A stretch of DNA of 64,000 bases from Chitinophagales bacterium (GTDB lineage: Bacteria > Bacteroidota > Bacteroidia > Chitinophagales > LD1): the NCBI GenBank assembly GCA_026129525.1, contig JAHCHW010000001.1, forward strand, positions 384,001 to 448,000. Reading direction: 5' to 3'. Position numbers and translations under genes: made by a program. This document shows, piece after piece, positions 50,546 through 59,738 of this stretch. Position 1 is the stretch's first letter; every line of letters begins with the position of its first letter. The notes below the pieces were generated by a model, which saw only the letters and a list, made by a program, of their open reading frames with translations, was not told the origin of the DNA and ran no database searches.

Positions 50546-51406
50546 TTACAGCTTAAATATTTTCTTCACGGTTGAAGCATTGCCCGATGAAATTTTTACC
50601 ATATAAACACCTGCCGCCAGATTGCTTACCTTAAATGTGCGGGTGTAAAAGCCTTCGTTGATAGTTTCGTCAAACATGTTGTTTACCAATTCTCCGTTCA
50701 AATTGTAAAGTCCGGCAGTGGCATCCATAGTTTCAGTAGCGTTAAACGACAAACCAAATTCGCCTGATACAGGATTAGGAAAAACAGTTAAATCGGCAAC
50801 TTTAGTTGACAAATCATTTATTGAAGAAGGATTGGCGCTTATAGTAACAGAACCTTTGTAAATCACATCTCCTAAAGCTGATCCGTCATTATCGGCAGTG
50901 TTATAGGCGTAGTAGAAAGTTACATCACCGGTTGAAGCAGGTGGTGCAGTCCACTTAAATACCCATTGCTTAAAACTGCTGGCGTTCAGATGCCCCATGT
51001 ATTTATAGTTACCGGCTGTTTTAATTGCAGTAGTTGCAGCATTAGTTACAGTAAATGTGCCTGCCATGTTGTTAGCAGCGTCTAAAGCAATAATCTGAAA
51101 GCCATATCGTCCGGTAAAAGCAGTAGGCAGGAAAGCGATATTGTATGCTGTACCGCCATCGTAACTGAAAGATGAATTGAGCGGAGTAGTAGGTGTGCCT
51201 GTACCAATATTAATGGTAAGATCGTTCGAAGAAGGCGTTAGTGCCGGTGAGGGATGACAACCGCTTTGTGCACACGATTTTCCGGTAATGGGGTCGCCAG
51301 CGCTTCCCGCAGGGGGCTTGGATATTTCGGAATTTACGGTAGTGGTGTTGAAAAGGATGGCTGCCATTACCAAAGCAGAACCAAGGAGTAAAAGTTTTTT
51401 GTTCAT
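50546..51406 (-). CDS. Secreted protein with choice-of-anchor V domain, CX3CH motif and T9SS type A tail
   Basis: 286 residues: signal or lipo-like N-terminus (MNKKLLLLGSALVMAAILF), CAQSGCH (C-x3-CH, ~45-51), a beta-sandwich of the choice-of-anchor V sort (~60-195; FTGRYGFQIIALDAANNMAG, HLNASSFKQWVFKWTAP, VTFYYAYNTADNDGS), and a type A T9SS domain (LTVFPNPVSGEFGLSF, NLAAGVYMVKIS). T9SS would place it on the cell surface. Heads the group with the CX4CH lipoprotein and YceI. Confidence 0.87.
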   Translation of the reverse strand: MNKKLLLLGSALVMAAILFNTTTVNSEISKPPAGSAGDPITGKSCAQSGCHPSPALTPSSNDLTINIGTGTPTTPLNSSFSYDGGTAYNIAFLPTAFTGRYGFQIIALDAANNMAGTFTVTNAATTAIKTAGNYKYMGHLNASSFKQWVFKWTAPPASTGDVTFYYAYNTADNDGSALGDVIYKGSVTISANPSSINDLSTKVADLTVFPNPVSGEFGLSFNATETMDATAGLYNLNGELVNNMFDETINEGFYTRTFKVSNLAAGVYMVKISSGNASTVKKIFKL

Positions 51407-51492
51407 TGTTGTGTTGTGTTTAAATCAAAGAAAGTAATTTTAAGTAGTTGCAACAAGGTTTTCAATAATTGGGCAGAAATTTACAATTGCTC

Positions 51493-51951
51493 TTAAGGCT
51501 TAAGTACTTGTTCGGTTGCTTTTTTGGATAATACCCTCCGCACAATTTTTTCTATGTTGCCTTTTTCATCAATTACAAAAGTAGTGCGATGTATGCCTTC
51601 ATAATGCCTGCCGTAAAGTTGTTTCGGACCCCATACTCCGTATGCGTTTATAACTTTCATGTCTTCATCTGCCAGCAAACTGAAAGGCAGTTTGAACTTG
51701 GCAATAAACTTTTTGTGCGATTCGGGAGAGTCGGGGCTTACGCCCAACACCACATAACCTTGCTTTGTAAGGAGCGAGAAGTTATCGCGAAAGTTGCATG
51801 CTTCCTGCGTACAGGTAGGCGTGTCATCCTGCGGATAGAAATAAAGAATGAGTTTCTTACCGGCAAAATCTTTCAGCGAAATAGATTTCCCATTCTCGTC
51901 TTTTGCTTTGAATGCAGGCGCTTTGTCGCCTTCGTTAAGCGTAGTTGCCAT
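51493..51951 (-). CDS. bcp: Thioredoxin-dependent thiol peroxidase (Bcp/PrxQ)
   Basis: 152 residues, whole-length peroxiredoxin. Peroxidatic cysteine in YFYPQDDTPTCTQEACNFRD, with the second Cys five residues later as resolving cysteine, the Bcp/PrxQ arrangement. Reduces peroxides with thioredoxin. No signal peptide, so cytoplasmic. 3 bp before it on the same strand is the M23 peptidase gene, so they are probably co-transcribed. Confidence 0.95.
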   Translation of the reverse strand: MATTLNEGDKAPAFKAKDENGKSISLKDFAGKKLILYFYPQDDTPTCTQEACNFRDNFSLLTKQGYVVLGVSPDSPESHKKFIAKFKLPFSLLADEDMKVINAYGVWGPKQLYGRHYEGIHRTTFVIDEKGNIEKIVRRVLSKKATEQVLKP

Positions 51952-51954
51952 AGT

Positions 51955-53673
51955 TTACCAATTGAATTTTATTGAATGCTCGGCTGTGTTTTTTCGTTCA
52001 TCGGTAACAACCGTTTTAAAAATATGTTCACCGCTTTTTAACTCGGACGAAATATAGTGCGTTAGCGTAGCGCTTTTGGCATCGTATTCAGTAACCACCC
52101 ATTTACCGTCTATGTAGGTATCAAAATCAGCAACGCCCGAAAGGTCGTCCGAAATTTTCAGCATAATTTTCCGGTAGCTCCGCATGTTCTTTCCGGCAGT
52201 AATGTTTATTGGAACAATTTTGGGGGCTGTAGTATCTGCCATTACATAAAACTGCCCGAACTCGCGGGCTTTGGCGGCTATAAAACCGTTCTCAAACTTT
52301 CCGCCTTTACACGCTGTTGCTCCGGCTTTATCTTTATGCATTACCACTGCTTTGTCTTTCAGTTCTGCCGGTAAGCTATCGGCCTTTACCCATACAATGA
52401 ACCAATCAAACAGGTGCACATCGCTATTGCTTAACTGATGGACTTTTGAATAGATTTTCGCATTGTTCGGTGGTGTTTCCGAATAGGAAACATACAAATC
52501 ATCGAACAGGCAGCCTTTAGGTATCTCCACTTTAAAATCTGATGTGCCGAACTCGTTTGCATGGTCATAATCGAAGCGGGTGGTGTAGTTAAATTCTTTC
52601 GCTTTAAAAGTCGTGGCGGCTGCATCGTGCTTCAACTTCATACGCACCTGCGAAACATTGCCGTTAAAGTCAGTTATCTCTATATGAACAGAATGCTCCT
52701 TGCCATCGCTCAAATCAATTTCACCGGCATTGATGATATCAGAATAGATACCGCAACTATTGCCCGGCTCGGTAAAACATTTGTGGTAACTCTTTCTGCC
52801 TTCGTTCATAAACACCGGATAATCTACATGCGAAATCACAAAGCGCCTTTCAGGAAAACTAAGTTTGTTGAACCCCGCGCTGTATATCATTTTGTTGTCG
52901 TCAAAAACTGTGAGGTTGTAGATACCCATGTGCGCTTCTGTGGCATTCATTACATCGTACGCATTTACCGAAAAGCCAACACGCTTTGCGTTCATTCTAA
53001 TTGTACCACCGGTAAATTCATAAACCCCGTTTTGCAATACCGGGCGAATGCGGTAACCATCGCTGCGGTGTTTAAGACTGTCGAGCGGATAAAATTTGAG
53101 AAAGCCCACAATCGGTTTCAGATCGTCTTTCAATTTATAGCCGAACAGCATGGGGTTGTAAGTATTATCCAGCGTATCGCGAATTTCAAAATGCAAGTGC
53201 GGCCCACCGCTGCCGCCTGTATTGCCGCTTAATGCAATTACCTCTCCTTTCTTTACAGGCAATTCTTTTTCGCTCAAATTAAAGTCAACGGCAAACGACT
53301 CGCGGGCATATTGCTCCTTCCGCAATTTTTCCGCAATGGGAGTCGAAAATTCTTTCAGATGGGCATACACACTCACCCAGCCGTTCGGGTGGCGGATATA
53401 CAAAGCATTTCCATAGCCGGCTCCCGAAACATTAATGCGGGAAATGTAGCCATCAGCAACAGCATAAACTTTCAATCCTTCCTGCTGATTGGTCCGAAAA
53501 TCAAGCCCGGTATGAAAATGTGCTTTGCGCGGCTCTCCAAAGTTTCCCGCCAGCGTAAGCGGTATCTCCAACGGAGCACGGAAATAATCCTGCGGAGGAT
53601 AAGCAATACTGTCAACCTGTGCTGTGGCAAAGGTGTTGAGCATTGTAAAAACGTATAGAACAAGAAAATTCAT
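51955..53673 (-). CDS. M23-family metallopeptidase
   Basis: 572 residues from MNFLVLYVFTMLNTFATAQ (53673), since the longer open frame adds an unlikely 38-residue leader. The M23/LytM domain is near the N-terminus: HFHTGLDFR (~48, zinc ligands His and Asp), GYGNALYIRHPNGW, and GGPHLHFEIRD. It would cut peptidoglycan cross-links or act as a divisome activator. The rest is a long beta-rich C-terminal region with several Ig-like strands (PVFMNEGRKSYHKCF, KNMRSYRKIMLKISDDLSGV). Exported to the periplasm. Confidence 0.9.
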   Translation of the reverse strand: MNFLVLYVFTMLNTFATAQVDSIAYPPQDYFRAPLEIPLTLAGNFGEPRKAHFHTGLDFRTNQQEGLKVYAVADGYISRINVSGAGYGNALYIRHPNGWVSVYAHLKEFSTPIAEKLRKEQYARESFAVDFNLSEKELPVKKGEVIALSGNTGGSGGPHLHFEIRDTLDNTYNPMLFGYKLKDDLKPIVGFLKFYPLDSLKHRSDGYRIRPVLQNGVYEFTGGTIRMNAKRVGFSVNAYDVMNATEAHMGIYNLTVFDDNKMIYSAGFNKLSFPERRFVISHVDYPVFMNEGRKSYHKCFTEPGNSCGIYSDIINAGEIDLSDGKEHSVHIEITDFNGNVSQVRMKLKHDAAATTFKAKEFNYTTRFDYDHANEFGTSDFKVEIPKGCLFDDLYVSYSETPPNNAKIYSKVHQLSNSDVHLFDWFIVWVKADSLPAELKDKAVVMHKDKAGATACKGGKFENGFIAAKAREFGQFYVMADTTAPKIVPINITAGKNMRSYRKIMLKISDDLSGVADFDTYIDGKWVVTEYDAKSATLTHYISSELKSGEHIFKTVVTDERKNTAEHSIKFNW

Positions 53674-53915
53674 AGCTGTAGGTTGCAATAAAACACAACA
53701 TTGCTGTGAGGTTGCATAAAAACCTTGCCAAAGAAATTCGCTGATGGATTGCCTGTGCGTTCTAAATTGCACACCAAGGCGGCTCAAACATACACGGACT
53801 TCGTCATTGGTTTACTCGTGCGGGTGAATACACCACCACCCTTAATCCGAAGCGGCTTTTGTGTCTAACGGTAATTGTCAACTTTGCATGCAATAATGCA
53901 AGCATAAATATCCGC

Positions 53916-56039
53916 ATGAAACAGAAACTCCATCTCACCTTTTTCGCACTCCTTCTTTTCTTTCAAACTAATGCTCAGGTAAACCCTAATTACAACGTAA
54001 CTGTTGTACGCGACAGTTTTGGCGTGCCGCATATTTTCGGAAAAACCGATGCCGATTGTTCTTACGGATTAGTTTATTGTGCATTGGAAGATGATTACAA
54101 AACAGTGATGTGGGGTTTATTGCTTGCCCGTGGTAAGCTGGGTTTAATGCTCGGCATTGAAGGCGCTAAAATTGATTATGCTGTTCAGTTATTGGGTGTG
54201 CCCGATTTTATTGAGAAGCATTACGAAACCGATTTGTCGCCCGAAACAAAAAAACTACTGATTGCCGGAGCGGCAGCAGGTAACGATTGGGTAAAGAACA
54301 ACCCCGACAAGATTCAATTCAAAAATTTGCTGCCTATTCGTCCCTCCGATTTTATTGCTGGTTATATGCTCAGTATGGCGCTAATGACCGGTGTTGATGG
54401 CGCAATAAAGAGTGTGGTGGGCGAAACGGTTCCTACTATTGAATACAACCGGAATGCACGCGGCAGCAATGCCTTAGCCATGAATTCAAACATTACCGCT
54501 GACGGAAGTGTTTATCTTGATTGCAATGCTCATCAACCATTGGAAGGACCTATGAGTTGGTACGAAGCACACCTGCAAAGCGAAGAAGGCTTAAACATTC
54601 TTGGCGCAACATTCCATGGTGCGGTTTCTATTTTTCACGGTACTAATGAAAATTTAGGTTGGGCACACACAACCAATTATTTCGATGCTATTGATATTTA
54701 CCAACTGGAACCCGACCCTAAAAAGAAGAATCATTATTTGGTGGATGGCAAAAGTTACAAACTGGAAACAAGCCGCGCAAAGCTTTCAGTTAACCTGTCA
54801 AAAAAGCCATTAGAGAAGAAATTTATCCTTACCATAGGGAAGAAAAAATGGTGGAGCATGTACGGAGCCACCTATAAAAACAAGAAAGGCATGTTTGCCA
54901 TTCGTTTAGCAAGTAACATGACTTTAATGAGTGTAGAAGAGTGGTACAAAATGAACAAAGCCAAAAACTTTACCGAGTTCAAACAGGCACTTGAAATGAA
55001 GGGCATCATTAACCAATACGTAACTTATGCCGACCGCTTTGACACCATTTACTGCGTAAGCAACGGAGCAATGCCCATACGAGCGGAGGGGTACGATTGG
55101 GAGCACACCGTTCCGGGCAATACCATGAAAACTTTATGGACTGAATTTCTCCCCCACGATTCGCTCCCTTATGTTTTAAACCCGAAATGCGGTTATGTTT
55201 TTGAAGTGAACAACACTTCGTATACCATGACTTCGAAAGATGAAAACCCCGTTGGCAAAATCTGCCACAGCAATGTTTGCTTTGCTGTAAATGAAACCAA
55301 CCGAAGTATGCGGTTTTATGAAATGATGGAGCAAAAGCAAGGCAGAAAACTGACTTGGGAAGATTTTTTGGAAATTAAATATGATGCTCACTACCCTAAG
55401 AAAGTAGTAGCTCCTTTCAAAAATTTCGATTTGGAAGAAGCGTTTCATTTAGACGAAGAAAAATACCCCGACATTGCCGATGCTATTGCAGTAATGAAAG
55501 CATGGGGCGTAAACCGCAGAGGCGATATTGCCGACACGAACGCTACATTAGTTTACAAGTGGATTTACGGAACTTATTTTTCGATTGATGATGCCATTGA
55601 GAAAAAGTTCATTGACAGCCCTGCCTATAAAATTGAATACTTTGCCGAAGGTGTACGAAAAGCAAAAGCCGAAATGCTCCGCGATTTCGGAACGCTTTGT
55701 GTTCCGTTGGGGGAGTATCAGCGCCACCAGCGAGGCGATGTTGACTTGCCCACCAGCGGAGGTCCCGATATGTGGAACGCCAAATACGGAGATAACTATC
55801 AAAACGGGAAACGAAGAATAACTGCCGGTGAAAGCTACATACTGCTTACAAAATTTAAGAAGGACGGAAGTTTGCCCGAGTTGCGAAGCATAATGTGTTA
55901 CGGCAGCAGTAACACTCCCGGTGCCAAACACTACACCGACCAAATGCAGTTGTATGTAAACCAACAAACCAAAGAGCAAAGTCTTAGTAAAGATTGGGCA
56001 TATAAACATGCCGAACGTATTTACAGACCGGGCGAATAA
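53916..56039 (+). CDS. Penicillin acylase-family Ntn hydrolase
   Basis: 707 residues from the ATG at 53916 with a signal peptide (MKQKLHLTFFALLLFFQTNA). The Ntn nucleophile S184 follows ARG (ARGSNALAMNS), as in penicillin and acyl-homoserine-lactone acylases, where the chain is cut just before this Ser. Earlier are VRDSFGVPHIFGKTDADC and YCALEDDYKTVMWG; later GATFHGAVSIFHGTNENLGW. The substrate may be an N-acyl compound. In Bacteroidota, quorum-signal or lipid-amide hydrolysis is a guess. It ends 9 bp before the TetR operator. Confidence 0.92.
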   Translation: MKQKLHLTFFALLLFFQTNAQVNPNYNVTVVRDSFGVPHIFGKTDADCSYGLVYCALEDDYKTVMWGLLLARGKLGLMLGIEGAKIDYAVQLLGVPDFIEKHYETDLSPETKKLLIAGAAAGNDWVKNNPDKIQFKNLLPIRPSDFIAGYMLSMALMTGVDGAIKSVVGETVPTIEYNRNARGSNALAMNSNITADGSVYLDCNAHQPLEGPMSWYEAHLQSEEGLNILGATFHGAVSIFHGTNENLGWAHTTNYFDAIDIYQLEPDPKKKNHYLVDGKSYKLETSRAKLSVNLSKKPLEKKFILTIGKKKWWSMYGATYKNKKGMFAIRLASNMTLMSVEEWYKMNKAKNFTEFKQALEMKGIINQYVTYADRFDTIYCVSNGAMPIRAEGYDWEHTVPGNTMKTLWTEFLPHDSLPYVLNPKCGYVFEVNNTSYTMTSKDENPVGKICHSNVCFAVNETNRSMRFYEMMEQKQGRKLTWEDFLEIKYDAHYPKKVVAPFKNFDLEEAFHLDEEKYPDIADAIAVMKAWGVNRRGDIADTNATLVYKWIYGTYFSIDDAIEKKFIDSPAYKIEYFAEGVRKAKAEMLRDFGTLCVPLGEYQRHQRGDVDLPTSGGPDMWNAKYGDNYQNGKRRITAGESYILLTKFKKDGSLPELRSIMCYGSSNTPGAKHYTDQMQLYVNQQTKEQSLSKDWAYKHAERIYRPGE

Positions 56040-56047
56040 ATTTCCCG

Positions 56048-56086
56048 ACCGACCGTTTGGTAAATTAAAAAGTCTTTGTAGCTTCG
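56048..56086 (+). promoter_or_regulatory. TetR operator/promoter of the tetR gene
   Basis: ACCGACCGTTTGGT (56048-56061) resembles the palindrome at 56790 with 12 of 14 bases. Its TTTG (56056-56059) is followed by a 19-bp spacer and TAGCTTCG (56079-56086). The operator thus covers the -33 box, which fits autorepression. Confidence 0.75.
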
Positions 56087-56166
56087 TTGTCCGAAACAAA
56101 TCCACTTCCTTTTTCTTCTCCGTATTGGAGACGGTGCTGTAAGGCGGATCTGGCTTCGGATACAAT

Positions 56167-56781
56167 ATGCCTAAACAAAAAGCTGACGAACAAACCATCA
56201 TCATCGAAGCGCTGAAACTTTTCCGCAAGAAAAGTTACTTCAATACTTCGATGAGTGATATTGCTGATGCCTGCGGATTACAGAAAGGCTCGCTTTATCA
56301 TTATTTCCCCAGCAAAGAAGATTTAATGAAGCGGGTTATAAAAATGGTGCACGAGTTTTTTAAAACGAATGTGTTCAGCCATGCTTACGATAAAAGCATT
56401 CCTCCGCAAAAGCGCTTGGAGAATCTGTTTCAGGCAGCAGAGAAAATTTTTCTGGATGAAGAGAAAGGAAATCTGCTGGGCAACATGGGTGTGGAAACCT
56501 CGCTAATGGCACCGGAGTTCAACACATTAGTGCAGCGTTTCTTTTTAGATTTTTTTCATGCCGTTAAAACCATTTACATGGATAAATACGGAGAGAAGAT
56601 TGCCAATGAGTTGGCGGAAAGAAGCGTGGCGGAAATTGAAGGCAGTTTGATGTTTAGCCGTGTGTTTAACGACCACAGCTATTTAAAGAATACGACAAAA
56701 AGAATTTTAAAACGCATTGAAGAAAAACCGGCAGAGGCACCGAAAACCAACGGAACAGTGAAAGCGCAAAAAGCAAAATAA
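56167..56781 (+). CDS. TetR/AcrR family repressor, likely of fatty-acid oxidation
   Basis: 204 residues. The N-terminal HTH (QTIIIEALKLFRKKSYFNTS, then MSDIADACGLQKGSLYHYFPSKEDLM) is a textbook TetR DNA-binding domain. The helical C-terminal part would bind a ligand, and in FadR-type members of this family acyl-CoA is the usual one. An operator is found before its own gene and before the beta-oxidation operon. It ends 8 bp before the second operator. Acyl-CoA as ligand is an inference. Confidence 0.92.
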   Translation: MPKQKADEQTIIIEALKLFRKKSYFNTSMSDIADACGLQKGSLYHYFPSKEDLMKRVIKMVHEFFKTNVFSHAYDKSIPPQKRLENLFQAAEKIFLDEEKGNLLGNMGVETSLMAPEFNTLVQRFFLDFFHAVKTIYMDKYGEKIANELAERSVAEIEGSLMFSRVFNDHSYLKNTTKRILKRIEEKPAEAPKTNGTVKAQKAK

Positions 56782-56789
56782 AGCGCTTT

Positions 56790-56828
56790 ACCAAACGTTT
56801 GGTCAATTTGGAATAAGCTATAGTTTCG
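56790..56828 (+). promoter_or_regulatory. TetR operator/promoter of the fad operon
   Basis: Perfect 14-bp palindrome ACCAAACGTTTGGT (56790-56803). TTTG (56798-56801) lies inside it, then 19 bp, then TAGTTTCG (56821-56828). Spacing and boxes mirror those at 56048-56086. Confidence 0.85.
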
Positions 56829-56854
56829 TTGCCCTGTTAAACAAGAGTAAAAGC

Positions 56855-57166
56855 ATGAAATTCAAACACATCATCCTTACAACTTTCCTCTCACTTTTTG
56901 TGGTGAGCGGGCTTTGGGCGCAGGATAAGTATGAATATGCCACACTAACATTTGAAGATAAGTTGGTGATGTTCACACAGGAAAAGGTACAAGTCTTTCG
57001 CCTAGACACAAGTGAAAATGCTTTCAGGGGCACAATGCGTAGATTGAACACCCTTTCAGGACTTGGTTGGGATGTGTATCAGGTAACAGAAACCCTACTT
57101 TCACCACTATCAGATGTTACGCGGTTAACATACCACCTCCGCAGGAAAAAAACTAATAATCAATAA
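56855..57166 (+). CDS. Small secreted protein of unknown function
   Basis: 103 residues: signal peptide (MKFKHIILTTFLSLFVVSG...WAQ) and ~80 residues of a small alpha/beta domain (YEYATLTFEDKLVMFTQE, LNTLSGLGWDVYQVTE), similar to short DUF4177-like proteins. First gene after the TetR-controlled promoter, 23 bp before fadN, so it is probably co-regulated with beta-oxidation. Its role there is unknown. Confidence 0.75.
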   Translation: MKFKHIILTTFLSLFVVSGLWAQDKYEYATLTFEDKLVMFTQEKVQVFRLDTSENAFRGTMRRLNTLSGLGWDVYQVTETLLSPLSDVTRLTYHLRRKKTNNQ

Positions 57167-57189
57167 TCATTTATAAATAATCAATAACA

Positions 57190-59625
57190 ATGAGCGCAAC
57201 AGCACAAGAAAAAAAAGCGGTAAACGTAACTCCCGCAAAAGCCAGAAAAATTAAAACCGTTGCCGTGTTAGGCTCGGGTGTAATGGGTTCGCGTATCGCA
57301 TTGCACTATGCCAACATCGGTCTGAAAGTTTATTTGCTCGACATCGTTACGCCTAACTTGAGCGAAGCCGATGCAAAGAAACCGGCCATGCGAAACAAAC
57401 TGGTAAACGATGCTTTGGCATTTGCTTTAAAAAGCAATCCGAATCCGGTTTACGACAAAGCATTCGCATCCCGTATAACTACGGGAAACTTTGACGACAA
57501 CTTAAACCTTATCAAAAATGCCGACTGGATTATTGAAGTAGTGGTGGAGCGCTTGGACATCAAAAAGCAAGTGTTTGAAAAAGTAGAGCAGTTCCGCAAG
57601 CCCGGTACTCTTATTACTTCTAACACTTCGGGCATTCCTATTCACCTGATGGCTGAAGGAAGAAGCGATGATTTCCGTGCACACTTCTGCGGCACGCACT
57701 ATTTCAACCCTCCGCGCTATCTGCGTTTGTTAGAAATTATTCCAACAGCTGAAACTCACCCTGAAGTAATTGACTTTTTGATGAGCTATGGCGATTTGTA
57801 TCTCGGCAAGCAAACCGTATTGTGTAAAGATACTCCTGCGTTTATCGCCAACCGCGTAGGTGTGTTCAGCATTGCAGCGGTGATTAAGTTGATGCAGGAA
57901 ATGGACTTGACCATTGATGAAGTAGATGCACTCACCGGAACTTTAATCGGCAAACCGAAGTCGGCAACATTCAGAACAACTGATGTAGTTGGTTTGGACA
58001 CCATGATTAAAGTAATGAAAGGCGCACACGATAACCTGCCCAACGATGAATACCGCGATGTGCTGCAAGTACCCGATTGGATAATGCAAATGGACGCCAA
58101 CAAATGGTGGGGTGATAAAAGCGGACAAGGTTTCTTTAAGAAAACAAAAGATGCAAGTGGCAAAAAATCATTCGCTACGCTCGATTGGAAAACACTGGAA
58201 TACAAACCTTCAGCTAAAACTAAATCTGCTACCACAGAATTAAAGAGCATTGAAGATTTGAAAAAACGTTTGCCGGCTATTGCCAAGCAAACCGACAAAC
58301 ACGGAGAGTTTCTGCGTAAGCTCACTTACTATGTTTCATCTTACGTAAGCAACCGCATACCTGAAATAAGCGATGAGCTTTACAGAATTGACGATGCTAT
58401 GCGTGCGGGCTTTGGTTGGGAAATTGGTCCGTTTGAACAGTGGGATGCTATTGGCGTAGAGAAGTTAGTTGCCGGAATGAAAGAAGCCGGATTTAAAGTA
58501 AACGGCTGGGTAGATGAAATGCTTGCCGGTGGCAATAAAACTTTCTACAAAGTAGAAAATGGCGTGCAGAAGTATTACGACATCCCTTCAAAAACCTACA
58601 AAGCCATTCCGGGGCGCGAGGCGTTTATTATTCTCGATAACTACAAAGACCAAAAACCTGTTTGGAAAAATGCGTTTGCGCGTATTGATGATATTGGCGA
58701 TGGCGTATTGAATGTATCGTGGAGCACAAAAATGAATTCATTAGGTGGCGAAGTAATTGAAGCCATCAATAAAGGAATTGACATTGCCGAGCAACAAGGT
58801 TGGAAAGGAGTTGTGTTAGGCCACGACTACCCGAACTTTAGTGCAGGTGCTAACCTGGCAATGATTTTCATGTTTGCTTTAGAGCAGGAATACGATGAAT
58901 TGGATTTTGCTATTCGCGCATTTCAGGGTGCAACAATGCGTTGCCGTTATTCTTCTATTCCGGTAGTTGCTGCACCACACGGCTTAACGCTGGGTGGAGG
59001 TTGCGAGTTTACTATGCATAGCGATGCTGCTGTGGCAAGTGCCGAGACATACATTGGATTGGTGGAAGTTGGTGTAGGTCTTATACCGGGCGGTGGCGGA
59101 ACCAAAGAAATGGCGCTGCGTGCCAGCGATGCTTACTACAATGGCGACCCTATGATTCCACAATTGGCAGAACGCTTTACCGCTATTGCTACAGCCAAAG
59201 TAGCCACTTCCGCTTACGAAGGATTCAGTGTAGGTGTGTTGGATAAAAAGAAAGATTCTGTAGTAGTGAATCAATCGCGTTTGTTGGCTGAAGCAAAAGA
59301 CAAAGTGCTGGAACTTTACAACAACGGTTATGTACAAAAACCTCAGCGCGATGATATTACCGTGTTAGGCAAAGCCGGATTGGCTGCATTGTATGCCGGT
59401 GCGGCTGCTTTCAAAGTAGGCGCTTATGCCAGCGAGCACGATTTCAAAATAGCACAAAAAATTGCTTACGTGCTTTGCGGTGGAGATCTATCTACCGAAT
59501 CAAAAGTTACCGAACAATATTTGTTGGATTTGGAACGTGAAGCATTCTTATCGCTGTGTGGTGAGAAGAAAACTTTAGAGAGAATTCAAAGCATTTTGAC
59601 AACCGGAAAACCATTGAGAAACTAA
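57190..59625 (+). CDS. fadN: 3-hydroxyacyl-CoA dehydrogenase / enoyl-CoA hydratase fusion (FadN type)
   Basis: 811 residues. N-terminal NAD-binding dehydrogenase (VAVLGSGVMGSRIALHYANI, HYFNPPRYLRLLEIIP, about 20-330), then a linker, then the C-terminal crotonase domain (FSAGANLAMIFMFA, GLTLGGGCEFTMHSDAAVAS, LVEVGVGLIPGGGGT with both catalytic-Glu positions occupied). The dehydrogenase-first order matches Bacillus FadN, not E. coli FadB. It does steps 2 and 3 of beta-oxidation. Followed by fadA and fadE. Confidence 0.95.
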   Translation: MSATAQEKKAVNVTPAKARKIKTVAVLGSGVMGSRIALHYANIGLKVYLLDIVTPNLSEADAKKPAMRNKLVNDALAFALKSNPNPVYDKAFASRITTGNFDDNLNLIKNADWIIEVVVERLDIKKQVFEKVEQFRKPGTLITSNTSGIPIHLMAEGRSDDFRAHFCGTHYFNPPRYLRLLEIIPTAETHPEVIDFLMSYGDLYLGKQTVLCKDTPAFIANRVGVFSIAAVIKLMQEMDLTIDEVDALTGTLIGKPKSATFRTTDVVGLDTMIKVMKGAHDNLPNDEYRDVLQVPDWIMQMDANKWWGDKSGQGFFKKTKDASGKKSFATLDWKTLEYKPSAKTKSATTELKSIEDLKKRLPAIAKQTDKHGEFLRKLTYYVSSYVSNRIPEISDELYRIDDAMRAGFGWEIGPFEQWDAIGVEKLVAGMKEAGFKVNGWVDEMLAGGNKTFYKVENGVQKYYDIPSKTYKAIPGREAFIILDNYKDQKPVWKNAFARIDDIGDGVLNVSWSTKMNSLGGEVIEAINKGIDIAEQQGWKGVVLGHDYPNFSAGANLAMIFMFALEQEYDELDFAIRAFQGATMRCRYSSIPVVAAPHGLTLGGGCEFTMHSDAAVASAETYIGLVEVGVGLIPGGGGTKEMALRASDAYYNGDPMIPQLAERFTAIATAKVATSAYEGFSVGVLDKKKDSVVVNQSRLLAEAKDKVLELYNNGYVQKPQRDDITVLGKAGLAALYAGAAAFKVGAYASEHDFKIAQKIAYVLCGGDLSTESKVTEQYLLDLEREAFLSLCGEKKTLERIQSILTTGKPLRN

Positions 59626-59637
59626 TAAACCTTGTAA

Positions 59638-59711
59638 ACGGACTCAACGGATTTCATGGATTATTCTGATAAGAATCAGTTCAAATCAGCAAAATCAGTT
59701 TCATCTGTTTA
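59638..59711. repeat. Intergenic GGATT/TGATT-type repeat in the fadN-fadA gap
   Basis: Holds ATTCT-GATA-AGAAT at its centre, flanked by imperfect units like CAACGGATTTCATGGATT on the left and, on the reverse strand, CTGATTTTGCTGATTTGAAC on the right. It fills most of the 113-bp gap. Confidence 0.55.
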
Positions 59712-59738
59712 CCTGAATAAAACACAAAATAAAAAGAT

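Noticed and set aside
53674..53787. N-terminal extension of the M23 peptidase
   Set aside because: No signal peptide in the extension; the ATG at 53673 gives one directly.
56100..56166. tRNA-like stretch with GGCGGATCTGG and hairpins before tetR
   Set aside because: It does not fold into a cloverleaf with an anticodon arm. It is the leader of the tetR transcript.
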